A stretch of 6,237 nt of DNA from contig NZ_LGDD01000069.1 of the NCBI RefSeq assembly GCF_001279695.1, positions 1 through 6,237 of the forward strand, in the 5' to 3' direction. The DNA is from Streptomyces sp. WM6378. GTDB taxonomy: Bacteria > Actinomycetota > Actinomycetes > Streptomycetales > Streptomycetaceae. Position numbers and translations under genes: made by a program. This document shows, piece by piece, positions 1 to 6,237 of the stretch (the stretch's first letter is position 1; the number at the start of each line of letters is the position of its first letter). The notes below the pieces were generated by a model that saw nothing but the letters and a program-made list of their open reading frames with translations, was not told the origin of the DNA and made no database searches.

Positions 1-101
1 AACACCGCATCCAACGCCCCCGCAAACACCGGGAACCGGCCGTACAACTCCCGACCCATCCCCACCCGCTGCGCCCCCTGCCCCGAGAACAACACCGCGG
101 T
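1..101 (-). other. Acyltransferase (AT) domain, N-terminal fragment at the window edge
   Basis: Residues 574-606 begin an AT with [20 protein letters not shown], including the conserved GQG motif and the Arg-x-Gly-Met-Gly segment. The catalytic Ser, the specificity motif and everything downstream are outside the window, so the extender unit of this module cannot be predicted. Confidence 0.93.
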
Positions 102-1820
102 CTTTCCAGCCGTGTCCTCGGCGAAGCCGCGTGCTACCTCGACGGTCTCGTCGCCCTCGGACAGCAGTACCGCACGGTGCTCCAGGTGCGCCCGGGTGGT
201 GGCCAGCGAGAATCCCAGGTCGACCGGCGACAGACCTGTCAGCGCGGTGATCTGCTCGCGCTGTGCGGCGAGCGCATCCTCGGACTTGCCCGAAACCAGC
301 CACGGCACGACCGCCGGCACAATCACCGGCGCGAGCTTCGGAGCGGCCTTCGGAGCGGCCTTCGGCTCACGGTCGCCCTGCTCGTTATCGTCCTGCTCGG
401 TCTCGTCCTGCTCGCCGGGTTCCTCGGCGAGCGGTGCCTGTTCAAGGATGACGTGGGCATTGGTGCCGCTGATGCCGAACGACGACACCCCCGCCCGCCA
501 CGGCCGGTCGGCCCTGGGCCACTCCCGGGACTCCGCCAGCAGCTCGGACTCCGCCAGCAGCTCCACCGCACCGGACGACCAGTCCACGTGCGACGACGGC
601 ACATCGGCGTACAGGGTCTTCGGCAGGACGCCGTGCCGCAGCGCCAGGACCATCTTGATGAGTCCGGCCGCGCCTGCGGCCGCCTGCGTGTGGCCGAGGT
701 TGGACTTCACCGACCCCAGCAGCAGCGGGCGTTCGGGGTCACGATCCTGACCGTAGGCGGCCAGCAGCGCCTGGGCCTCGATCGGGTCGCCCAGGGTCGT
801 GCCGGTGCCGTGCGCCTCGACGGCGTCCACGTCCGAGGGGGAGAGACCGGCGCTCGCCAGGGCCTGCTGGATCACCCGCTGCTGGGACGGGCCGTTGGGG
901 GCCATCAGTCCGTTGGAGGCGCCGTCCTGGTTGACGGCCGAGCCGCGGACGACGGCGAGGATCTCGTGTCCGTTGCGGCGGGCGTCGGAGAGGCGCTCCA
1001 CCACGAGGATGCCGACGCCTTCGGACCAGCCGGTGCCGTCGGCGTCGTCGGAGAACGCCTTGCACCGGCCGTTCGCCGCCAGCCCGCCCTGCCGGGTGAA
1101 TCCGGCGAAGCTCATCGGCGTCGACATCACCGTCACACCGCCGGCCAGTGCCAGCGAGCACTCGCCGCTGCGCAGTGCGTGGGCCGCCAGGTGGAGCGAG
1201 ACGAGCGAGGACGAGCAGGCCGTGTCGACGGTGAGGGCCGGGCCCTCCAGGCCGAACGTGTAGGACAGTCGGCCGGACAGGATGCTGGCCGCGAGCCCGG
1301 TGCTGCCGTGGCCCTCGATGTCCTCGCGGGAGTTCAGTACGGCGTTGATGTAGTCGACGCCGCTCGTGCCCACGAAGACACCGGTCCGGGTGCCCCGCAG
1401 GGAGACCGGTGCGATGCCAGCACGCTCCAGTGCCTCCCAGGAGGTCTCCAGCAGCAGCCGCTGCTGCGGGTCCATCGCCACGGCTTCACGGGGCGAGATG
1501 CCGAAGAAACCCGCGTCGAACGAGGCGGCGTCGACGAAGCCGCCTTCGGCGGTGGCGCTGCTGCCGCCTCCCTCACCGCTGAGAATGTCGAGGTTCCAGC
1601 CACGGTCCGTGGGGAATGCCGAGATGCCGTCGCGACCGTCGTCCAACAACTGCCAGAGGTCTTCCGGTGAGCGAATTCCGCCCGGCAGCCGGCAGGACAT
1701 GCCGACGATGGCTATCGGCTCCTGCTTGGCGGACTCGGCCTCCCGCAGCCGCTGGCGGGTCTGGTGCAAGTCGTTCGTGACCCACTTGAGGTAGTCGACG
1801 AGCTTCTTGTCGTTCGGCAT
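1..1820 (-). CDS. Modular type I polyketide synthase, N-terminal part (docking-KS-AT start), 3' partial
   Basis: The gene starts at ATG 1818-1820 and runs off the window at base 1 after 606 full codons with no stop. The start is fixed by a GGAAGG ribosome binding site 9 bases upstream and by the protein beginning directly with a canonical PKS docking helix ([18 protein letters not shown]). Domains: N-terminal docking coiled coil (residues 1-32), complete ketosynthase (34-460), KS-AT linker (461-573), and the beginning of an acyltransferase (574-606, including the FSGQGAQ motif). KS has Cys202, His337 and His377, so it is a condensing extension KS and not a loading KSQ. The remaining domains, including the AT specificity motif and any reductive domains, are outside the window. 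The gene is probably co-transcribed with the upstream PKS gene. Unusual features are a six-residue tandem duplication at 420-431 and a repetitive charged linker at 466-495. Confidence 0.97.
   Translation of the reverse strand, partial: MPNDKKLVDYLKWVTNDLHQTRQRLREAESAKQEPIAIVGMSCRLPGGIRSPEDLWQLLDDGRDGISAFPTDRGWNLDILSGEGGGSSATAEGGFVDAASFDAGFFGISPREAVAMDPQQRLLLETSWEALERAGIAPVSLRGTRTGVFVGTSGVDYINAVLNSREDIEGHGSTGLAASILSGRLSYTFGLEGPALTVDTACSSSLVSLHLAAHALRSGECSLALAGGVTVMSTPMSFAGFTRQGGLAANGRCKAFSDDADGTGWSEGVGILVVERLSDARRNGHEILAVVRGSAVNQDGASNGLMAPNGPSQQRVIQQALASAGLSPSDVDAVEAHGTGTTLGDPIEAQALLAAYGQDRDPERPLLLGSVKSNLGHTQAAAGAAGLIKMVLALRHGVLPKTLYADVPSSHVDWSSGAVELLAESELLAESREWPRADRPWRAGVSSFGISGTNAHVILEQAPLAEEPGEQDETEQDDNEQGDREPKAAPKAAPKLAPVIVPAVVPWLVSGKSEDALAAQREQITALTGLSPVDLGFSLATTRAHLEHRAVLLSEGDETVEVARGFAEDTAGKTAVLFSGQGAQRVGMGRELYGRFPVFAGALDAV
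336..365 (-). repeat. 12-bp tandem repeat (two and a half copies) in the KS-AT linker
   Basis: On the plus strand cttcggagcggc is present at 336-347 and 348-359, followed by a half copy cttcgg at 360-365. It encodes [10 protein letters not shown] (residues 486-495) on the minus strand. It lies next to the 15-bp repeats and adds a proline, alanine and lysine-rich spacer before the structured linker strand. Confidence 0.93.
369..413 (-). repeat. Three imperfect 15-bp tandem repeats in the KS-AT linker
   Basis: The segments 369-383, 384-398 and 399-413 each end in cctgctc on the plus strand and encode EQGDR, EQDDN and EQDET respectively; in protein order residues 470-484 read [15 protein letters not shown]. 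The copies have diverged, so this expansion looks older than the 18-bp duplication. It produces an acidic hydrophilic spacer. Confidence 0.85.
441..1721 (-). other. Ketosynthase (KS) domain, complete and condensing-type
   Basis: Residues 34-460 form a complete KS, from [15 protein letters not shown] (34-48) to [11 protein letters not shown] (451-461). The active-site Cys202 lies in [12 protein letters not shown] (codon 1215-1217). The two histidines are His337 in [12 protein letters not shown] and His377 in [12 protein letters not shown], with Lys372 also present. It receives the chain from the upstream ACP and catalyses decarboxylative Claisen condensation. The only oddity is a perfect six-residue duplication near its C-terminal end (420-431). 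Confidence 0.97.
528..563 (-). repeat. Perfect 18-bp direct tandem repeat (two copies) in KS
   Basis: On the plus strand ggactccgccagcagctc occurs at 528-545 and again at 546-563 without a mismatch. It is in frame on the minus strand and encodes ELLAES twice (residues 420-431) just before REWP. Family members normally have only one such unit here, so it looks like a recent slippage duplication that kept the frame. Confidence 0.95.
1725..1820 (-). other. N-terminal docking coiled coil of the downstream PKS
   Basis: Residues 1-32 form a single amphipathic helix before the KS. A heptad pattern can be laid on Leu7, Leu11, Val14, Leu18, Thr21, Leu25 and Ala28. Basic residues (Lys5, Lys6, Lys12, Arg22, Arg24, Arg26) are spread along it. 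The segment [20 protein letters not shown] is the classical form of the class 1 PKS N-terminal docking domain, which dimerises as a coiled coil and binds the C-terminal helix of the preceding protein. It supports the chosen ATG because nothing of the domain is missing. Confidence 0.93.
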
Positions 1821-1856
1821 GACGTGGAACCTTCCGTGTAAATGCGTGGGCCTGAC
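1821..1856 (-). promoter_or_regulatory. 36-base intergenic gap with ribosome binding site for the downstream PKS
   Basis: The gap between the TGA of the upstream PKS gene and the ATG of the downstream one is 36 bases. It contains GGAAGG (plus-strand ccttcc, 1830-1835) with 9 bases to the ATG, a good Shine-Dalgarno match and spacing for an actinomycete. I see no inverted repeat able to form a terminator and no convincing -10/-35 pair, so the two genes are most likely one transcription unit with separate translation initiation. Confidence 0.85.
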
Positions 1857-4800
1857 TCAGAGTTCGCTCTGCCGACCGAGCTCGTTGTCGATGAAGGCGA
1901 AGATCTCGTCGGTGCTGGCGGATTCGATCCGCTCGGAGACCTGCACGTCGTCCTCCTCCGCCGGGGTCCCGCGCCAGTCGTCCAAGATCTGTGCCAGGCG
2001 GCCGGCGACGGCGGCCCTGGTACGGGCGTCGGGCTCGCTGACGGCAAGCGCGGAGCCGAGCCGTTCCAGCTCGGCGAGGAGGTCCGGACCCGTGGCGGAC
2101 TCGTCCACGAGCTGCGAGACGAGGTGGTCGGCGAGTGCGACGGGGTTGGGATAGTCGAAGACGAGGGTGGCGGACAGTCGCAGGCCCGTGGCCGTGGAGA
2201 GCCGGTTGCGGAGTTCGACGGAGGTCAGCGAGTCGAAGCCCAGGTCGTTGAACTCCCGCCGGGTGTCGATCGCCTTGGCCGAGGCGTGCCCGAGCACGGC
2301 GGCGGCCTCGGTCCGTACGAGGTCGGTCATCATGCGCGTACGGTCCTCCGCTCGTGCCGCCTGTAGCCGGTGGCCGAGCGTTGCGGCCGCTTCGGCGCCG
2401 CCCGCTGCCGTACGGCGGGCGCCCTTGACCAGGCCCCGCAGCACCGGCGGTACGGTGCCGCGGTCGCGGGCGCCGGTGGTGACCGCTCCGATGGGGACGA
2501 GGTGGCCCCCGTCGGTCGCGGTGGCGGCGTCGAACAGCGCCAGACCCTGCTCGACGGTCAGCGGCGTGGCTCCTGCTGAGGCGATCCGCTGTACATCGAC
2601 GTCCGACAGGGTGGCGGTCATGCCGCCGCTCGGGGCCCAGGCGCCCCAGGCGAGGGACTGGGCGGGCAGGCCCTGTGCCGTACGGTGGCGGGCCAGCGCG
2701 TCGAGGAAGGCGTTGCCCGCGGCATAGTTGCCCTGCCCCGAAGTGCCGAGTACGCCCGAGACGGAGGAGTACAGCACGAACGCGGCGAGGTCGAGGTCCT
2801 TGGTGGCTTCGTGCAGGTGCCAGGCCGCGTCCACCTTCGGACGCAGTACGGCCGACAGCCGCTCGGGCGTCAACGACACCACCACGCCGTCGTCCAGGAC
2901 ACCGGCGGTGTGGAACACCGCGGTCAGCGGGTGCGCGGTCGGAATGGCGGCCACCAGCCCATCGACCGCCGCCCGGTCGGCCATGTCACAGGCCAGCACG
3001 GTCACCTCGGCGCCGTGGGCGGCCAGTTCCTCCTGCAGGTCGACGGCACCAGGGGCGTCCGGGCCGCTGCGGCTGACCAGCAGCAGGTGCCGTACGCCCC
3101 GCTCGGTCACCAGGTGCCGGGCCAGCTCGCCGCCCAGCCCGCCGGTACCGCCGGTGATCAGCACCGTGCCGTCCGGGTCCCAGGGCCGCGGCAGGGTCAG
3201 CACGATCTTCCCGATGTGCTGCGCCCGGCTCATGAACCGGAACGCCTCCGACGCCCGCCGCACATCCCAGGTCACCACCGGCAGCGTGTGCAACGCGTCC
3301 TGGCCGAACAGCTCCAGCAGTTCGGCGAGCATCCCTCGCACCCGGTCGGGGCCTGCGTCGGCGAGGTCGAACGCCTTGTAACGCACCGGGGCGACGGCCC
3401 CGGGCTCACGGATGTCGGTCTTGCCCATCTCCAGGAAGTGGCCGCCCGGGGCGGTCAACCGCAGCGACGCGTCGACGAATTCGCCCGTGAGGGCGTTGAG
3501 GACCACGTCCACGCCGCGGCCACCGGTGACCGCCCGGAAGCGCTCCTCGAAGTCGGTCGTGCGGGAGGAGGCGATGTGGTCGTCGGCGACACCCAACTCG
3601 CGCAGCGTGTCCCACTTGCCCTCACTGGCCGTGGCGAACACCTCGGCACCCAGATGCCGAGCCAACTGAATCGCCGCCATACCCACACCACCAGCTCCGG
3701 CATGCACCAGGATCGACTGGCCGGACTGGAGATCTGCGAGGTCCCTCAAGGCGTAGAGCGCGGTCAGGAAAACCAGCGGCATCGAAGCCGCCTGCTCGGG
3801 CGTCCAGTTCTCGGGGATCCGGGTCAACAGCCGCTGATCGGTCACCGCGACCGGGCCGTAGCCGCCGAAGACCATGCCCGTCACACGGTCGCCCGGGTGC
3901 AGTCCGCGCACGCCGGGCCCCGTCTCGGTGACCACACCGGCCGCCTCAGCACCCAACAGCCCTGCCTCACCCGGGTACATGCCCAGGGCATTCAGAACGT
4001 CGCGGAAGTTGACGCCGGCAGCCTGCACCCGGATCCGGACCTGGCCCTCGGTAAGGGGCTCCAGGATCTCCGGGCAAGGAGCCAGGACCAGGTTGTCCAG
4101 GCTGCCCTTGGCCGCACTGCTCAGCCGCCACGGCACGTCGGCGGGCGGCAACAGCCCCGCACTGCTGCCGAGCCGGGCCAGGCGCGCCACCCGGAGAGCA
4201 CCGTCGCGGACCACGAACTGGGCGTCGTCGGTGGCCAGCAGACCCGCCAGGTCCGCAAGCACCCCGGTCAGGTCTCCGTCCTGCCCGTCTTCGAGGTCCA
4301 GGAGCACGATCCGCCCGGGATTCTCCGACTGCGCCGAGCGCACCAGACCCCACACCGCGCCCGCGGCCACATCCCGTACGGACTCACCCTCGACGGCGGA
4401 GACCGCACCGCGGGTGACGAACACCAGGCGGGACGAGGTGGATTCCTCCCGGTCGAGCCAGTCCTGCAGCACTCCCAGGGCCCGGGCCGCCAGCGCGTGC
4501 GCCGCGGCGGGCACGTCGCCGGCCGCCGCACCGGACACGGGGACCACCACGAAGTCCTCGTCGCCGGTCAGGTCCGCCAGGGACGTGACCGAGGCACCCA
4601 CGCCCAACTCGTCGGCGCCCAAGGACACGCACCGGACCTCGGTGGGTTCCGCCTCGGGCGCCGCCGTCCAGTCCAGCGACAGCAGCAGGCCGTCCTCCGC
4701 GCCGCGCTGCCCGGCGCGACCGCCGCCGGGGGCCTGGTAGGCGCGGATCACCATCGCCTCTGCGGACAGTACGGGGGCGCCTTCGACGTCGACGGCTGCG

Positions 4801-6237
4801 ATCGACACCGAGTCGTCGCCGGTCTTCAGCACCCGGGCCCGCAGCGCCGCGGCTCCCCCAGCGTGCAGCGACACGCCCCGCCAGGCGAACGGCAGGGAAT
4901 CCTCCTGCTCACTGCCGACGCCAGCCAACCGGTGGGACTGGAGCACCGCGTCCAGCAGCGCCGGATGGATCCCGAAGGAACCCGCCTGCTCGGCGGCCTC
5001 GGCCGGCAGCGCCACCTCGACATAAGCCCCGTCCGCGCACTGCCAGACCGAACGCAGGCCCTGGAAGGCCGGACCGTAGCCGGTCCCGTCGTAGAAACCC
5101 TCCAGGTCCACGGCCGCGGCGTCCTGCGGCGGCCGGACCTCAGAGCCGAAGTCCACGATCCGCTCGCCACTGGTGAGGGTGCCCTGAGCGTGCTGGACCC
5201 ACGGCTGGTCGACCGGACCGTCGGCGCGCGAGTGCACCGAGATCGTCCGGGCCCCCGCTTCGTCCGGGGCGCCGACCACCACCTGGACCTGCGCGGCACT
5301 CTCATCCGTGAGCACCAGAGGAGTCAGCAGCAGGAACTCCTCGACCCGGTCGCAACCAGCCTGGTCACCGGCGCGCATCGCCAGCTCCAGGAAGCCGGTG
5401 GCCGGGAAGAGAACGCTGCCCCCCATCCTGTGGTCGGCCAGCCACGGGTACGCCTGCAACGACAGCCGGCCGGTGCACACCACCTCGCCGGAGTCCGCGA
5501 GGGTCAGCGTGGCGCCCAGCAGCGGGTGCTCCGCAGACCGAAGACCCGCACCAGTCACATCCCCGGCGAGCGCGGCAGGCCGGGGCCAGTACCGCTCGTG
5601 TTGGAAGGGATACGTCGGCAGGTCCACGCGACGGGCGCCGGTGCCCGCGAACCACGCCGCCCAGTCCACCGCCACACCCGTCACATGCAGGCGCGCCAAC
5701 GCCGTCAGCAGCGCCGACTCCTCGGGACGGTCCTTGCGCAACGCACTGACGAACACCGCAGCCTCGTCCGCACCATGCTGCGCCATCGCCGACAGCACGC
5801 CGTCGGGACCCAACTCCACGAAGACCGAAGCTCCTTCGCCCTCCAGGGCACGCACGCCGTCCGCGAACCGCACCGTCTCCCGCACGTGCCGCACCCAATA
5901 TCCAGGTGAGCACACCAGCTCCGCAGCAGCCACCTTCCCCGTCAAGTTCGACACGATCGGGATCTGCGGCGTCTCGAACGTCAGCCCCTCGGCGACCCGT
6001 TGGAAGTCCGCCAGCATCGGCTCCATCAACGCCGAGTGGAAGGCGTGACTGACTGGAAGCCGCCGGGTCTTGTGCCCCTCGGCCGCCAACTCCTCCGAAA
6101 TCCGCAAAACCTGGGACTCGGTACCCGAAAGAACCACCGCCTCGGGCCCGTTGACCGCCGCGATCGACACCCCGTCGACCAACCGAGCCGCCACCACCTC
6201 CTCGGCCGCCTGCACGACTACCATCGCCCCACCCACC
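1857..6237 (-). CDS. Modular type I polyketide synthase, C-terminal part (AT-DH-ER-KR-ACP-docking), 5' partial
   Basis: This is the 3' end of a large PKS gene that enters from beyond base 6237 and stops with TGA at 1857-1859. About 1459 codons are visible. The domains, numbered from the first full codon in the window, are AT C-terminal part (1-218), DH (236-500), structural KR half (518-690), ER (702-1014), catalytic KR half (1022-1200), ACP (1288-1374) and docking region (1380-1459). This is the standard order of a fully reducing cis-AT module, and every catalytic motif that is visible is intact. The GTG at 6234-6236 is an internal valine codon inside the AT, not a start; the AT active-site GHSxG, the KS and any earlier modules lie outside the window. 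The protein is a cytosolic multienzyme that extends a chain by one unit and reduces it fully. It is followed after 36 bases by the next PKS gene, to which it should hand its chain. The product of the pathway is not recognised. Confidence 0.97.
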   Translation of the reverse strand, partial: VGGAMVVVQAAEEVVAARLVDGVSIAAVNGPEAVVLSGTESQVLRISEELAAEGHKTRRLPVSHAFHSALMEPMLADFQRVAEGLTFETPQIPIVSNLTGKVAAAELVCSPGYWVRHVRETVRFADGVRALEGEGASVFVELGPDGVLSAMAQHGADEAAVFVSALRKDRPEESALLTALARLHVTGVAVDWAAWFAGTGARRVDLPTYPFQHERYWPRPAALAGDVTGAGLRSAEHPLLGATLTLADSGEVVCTGRLSLQAYPWLADHRMGGSVLFPATGFLELAMRAGDQAGCDRVEEFLLLTPLVLTDESAAQVQVVVGAPDEAGARTISVHSRADGPVDQPWVQHAQGTLTSGERIVDFGSEVRPPQDAAAVDLEGFYDGTGYGPAFQGLRSVWQCADGAYVEVALPAEAAEQAGSFGIHPALLDAVLQSHRLAGVGSEQEDSLPFAWRGVSLHAGGAAALRARVLKTGDDSVSIAAVDVEGAPVLSAEAMVIRAYQAPGGGRAGQRGAEDGLLLSLDWTAAPEAEPTEVRCVSLGADELGVGASVTSLADLTGDEDFVVVPVSGAAAGDVPAAAHALAARALGVLQDWLDREESTSSRLVFVTRGAVSAVEGESVRDVAAGAVWGLVRSAQSENPGRIVLLDLEDGQDGDLTGVLADLAGLLATDDAQFVVRDGALRVARLARLGSSAGLLPPADVPWRLSSAAKGSLDNLVLAPCPEILEPLTEGQVRIRVQAAGVNFRDVLNALGMYPGEAGLLGAEAAGVVTETGPGVRGLHPGDRVTGMVFGGYGPVAVTDQRLLTRIPENWTPEQAASMPLVFLTALYALRDLADLQSGQSILVHAGAGGVGMAAIQLARHLGAEVFATASEGKWDTLRELGVADDHIASSRTTDFEERFRAVTGGRGVDVVLNALTGEFVDASLRLTAPGGHFLEMGKTDIREPGAVAPVRYKAFDLADAGPDRVRGMLAELLELFGQDALHTLPVVTWDVRRASEAFRFMSRAQHIGKIVLTLPRPWDPDGTVLITGGTGGLGGELARHLVTERGVRHLLLVSRSGPDAPGAVDLQEELAAHGAEVTVLACDMADRAAVDGLVAAIPTAHPLTAVFHTAGVLDDGVVVSLTPERLSAVLRPKVDAAWHLHEATKDLDLAAFVLYSSVSGVLGTSGQGNYAAGNAFLDALARHRTAQGLPAQSLAWGAWAPSGGMTATLSDVDVQRIASAGATPLTVEQGLALFDAATATDGGHLVPIGAVTTGARDRGTVPPVLRGLVKGARRTAAGGAEAAATLGHRLQAARAEDRTRMMTDLVRTEAAAVLGHASAKAIDTRREFNDLGFDSLTSVELRNRLSTATGLRLSATLVFDYPNPVALADHLVSQLVDESATGPDLLAELERLGSALAVSEPDARTRAAVAGRLAQILDDWRGTPAEEDDVQVSERIESASTDEIFAFIDNELGRQSEL
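1860..2099 (-). other. C-terminal class 1-type docking region of the upstream PKS
   Basis: Residues 1380-1459 follow the ACP. They contain predicted helices (around 1386-1421, LLAELERLG and [12 protein letters not shown]), a charged flexible stretch (EEDDVQ), and the terminal recognition helix [17 protein letters not shown] (1438-1454), which ends five residues before the stop. This layout matches the dimerising helices plus docking helix of class 1 (DEBS-like) PKS termini. The terminal helix is acidic (Asp1443, Glu1444, Asp1450, Glu1452) around a hydrophobic face (Ile1445, Phe1448, Ile1449, Leu1453). Confidence 0.92.
2115..2375 (-). other. Acyl carrier protein (ACP) domain
   Basis: Residues 1288-1374 form a PKS ACP. 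The phosphopantetheine attachment site is Ser1336 (bases 2229-2231) in [16 protein letters not shown]. The helix III region with [15 protein letters not shown] (1358-1372) is canonical. It carries the growing chain through the reductive loop and then donates it to the KS of the next protein. Confidence 0.96.
2637..3173 (-). other. Ketoreductase (KR) catalytic domain, B1-type signature
   Basis: Residues 1022-1200 form the catalytic KR. The NADPH loop is GGTGGLGG (1029-1036). The LDD motif is present at 1114-1116 (bases 2889-2897), which marks a B-type KR, and no A-type tryptophan is seen eight residues before the catalytic tyrosine. The catalytic residues are Lys1134, Ser1158, Tyr1171 and Asn1175. 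The positions that would be Pro and Gly in a B2 epimerising KR are Ser1166 and Asn1170, so B1 fits best. A B1 KR makes the D-configured 3-hydroxyl, the usual precursor of a trans double bond in DH-containing modules. The subtype call is motif-based inference. Confidence 0.93.
3195..4133 (-). other. Enoylreductase (ER) domain, motifs intact
   Basis: Residues 702-1014 form a medium-chain dehydrogenase/reductase-type enoylreductase. The substrate-side motif [14 protein letters not shown] is at 743-756. The NADPH-binding loop [11 protein letters not shown] is at 845-855, with all glycines present. A conserved [10 protein letters not shown] segment (873-882) contains Lys874, at the place where PKS ERs have a candidate proton-donor lysine. 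The domain closes with [12 protein letters not shown]. It is predicted to reduce the enoyl-ACP to a saturated acyl-ACP. Because the module should use malonyl-CoA, the ER would not set an alpha-methyl configuration. Confidence 0.95.
4167..4685 (-). other. Ketoreductase structural subdomain (KRs), upstream of the ER insertion
   Basis: Residues 518-690 are the degenerate Rossmann-like half of the ketoreductase, which in modules with an ER lies before the ER. Characteristic segments are the opening [19 protein letters not shown] (603-611), [15 protein letters not shown] (626-640) and the strand RIVLLDLED (642-650). It has no cofactor-binding glycine motif, as expected, and supports the catalytic KR half that follows the ER. 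Confidence 0.88.
4737..5531 (-). other. Dehydratase (DH) domain, motifs intact
   Basis: Residues 236-500 form a double-hotdog dehydratase. It starts at HPLLG (237-241). The catalytic histidine motif HxxxGxxxxP is complete, with His269, Gly273 and Pro278. The YGPAF motif is at 387-391. The catalytic aspartate motif DxxxQ is complete, with Asp429 and Gln433 in [10 protein letters not shown]. By family knowledge it removes water from the 3-hydroxyacyl-ACP made by the KR to give an enoyl-ACP. Nothing suggests inactivation. Confidence 0.95.
5583..6237 (-). other. Acyltransferase (AT) domain, C-terminal part, predicted malonyl-CoA specific
   Basis: Residues 1-218 of the visible protein form the second half of an extender-unit AT. 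The specificity motif is HAFH at residues 64-67 (bases 6036-6047), inside [14 protein letters not shown]. In cis-AT PKSs HAFH goes with malonyl-CoA, whereas YASH goes with methylmalonyl-CoA, so an unbranched extender is predicted. The AT ends with the usual post-AT linker signature [12 protein letters not shown] (206-217). The catalytic Ser in GHSxG lies upstream of the window, so activity of this domain cannot be confirmed here. The specificity call rests on one of the two usual motif regions. Confidence 0.92.

Larger units (their letters stand above)
102..440 (-). other. KS-AT linker domain with charged repetitive insertion
   Basis: Residues 461-573 connect KS to AT. The structured part is recognisable from [13 protein letters not shown] through [19 protein letters not shown], the usual alpha/beta linker. 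Before it lies a low-complexity stretch (466-495), first acidic with a five-residue EQDxx period, then PKAA units. Such variable spacers are common between [10 protein letters not shown] and the PW(V/L)LS strand in actinobacterial PKSs; here it is made of visible tandem repeats. Confidence 0.85.

Noticed and set aside
1215..1217. Possible loading-type KSQ at the start of the downstream protein
   Set aside because: The active-site residue is Cys (TACSSS), and the protein has an N-terminal docking domain, so this is an extension module and not a loading module.
177..1670. Plus-strand open frame of about 497 codons opposite the KS
   Set aside because: It lies opposite a complete KS with all catalytic residues; its composition is low-complexity and it has no recognisable domain.
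1838..1843. TTA triplet (bldA-type leucine codon) near the start of the downstream gene
   Set aside because: The triplet is in the non-coding gap. The other plus-strand taa triplets I noticed (near 3378, 4051 and 5023) are out of the minus-strand coding frame, so no bldA dependence can be claimed here.
1821..1856. Promoter or terminator in the intergenic gap
   Set aside because: There is no stem-loop and no convincing -10/-35 pair in 36 bases; only the ribosome binding site is supported.
2685..5909. Plus-strand open frame of about 1074 codons opposite the PKS gene
   Set aside because: It is a GC-driven antisense shadow: the translation is rich in Arg, Gly, His and Gln with no family motif, it has no ribosome binding site, and the minus frame encodes unambiguous DH, ER and KR domains.
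6234..6236. GTG as a possible start codon of the upstream PKS protein
   Set aside because: It lies in the middle of an AT domain ([10 protein letters not shown]), so the reading frame clearly comes from beyond the window edge.
1..6237. tRNA, CRISPR array, insertion sequence or attachment site
   Set aside because: The window is almost completely filled by two PKS coding regions; I saw no cloverleaf, spaced repeat array, transposase motif or terminal inverted repeats.

Overview
The window is an interior piece of a modular (cis-AT, type I) polyketide synthase locus. The very high GC content, strong third-position G/C bias, GGAAGG-type ribosome binding site and canonical actinobacterial PKS motifs point to a Streptomyces-like actinomycete. 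The species and the final product cannot be read from this window, and I do not recognise the cluster.

Layout: both genes are on the minus strand, so the biosynthetic order runs from high to low coordinates. Bases 6237 to 1857 hold the 3' part of a PKS gene whose start lies outside the window. It encodes the C-terminal part of an AT, then DH, the structural half of KR, ER, the catalytic half of KR, ACP and a C-terminal docking region, ending in TGA. A 36-base gap (1821-1856) with a ribosome binding site but no visible promoter or terminator follows. Bases 1820 to 1 hold the 5' part of the next PKS gene: N-terminal docking coiled coil, complete KS, KS-AT linker, and the first residues of an AT that runs off the window.

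How they work together: the upstream protein ends in a fully reducing module. Its AT fragment carries the HAFH signature expected for malonyl-CoA, and every catalytic motif visible in DH, ER, KR and ACP is intact. It should therefore add an unbranched, fully saturated two-carbon unit. The chain would pass from its ACP to the KS of the downstream protein, guided by a matching class 1-type docking pair. The AT specificity and reductive state of the downstream module lie outside the window.

Novelty: this is mainly ordinary modular PKS sequence, and I found no undescribed system. The points worth a second look are local. Three short in-frame tandem repeats sit within about 230 bases at the KS end and KS-AT linker of the downstream module, and the AT-coding segments show a distinct codon style and strand skew that suggests mosaic history.
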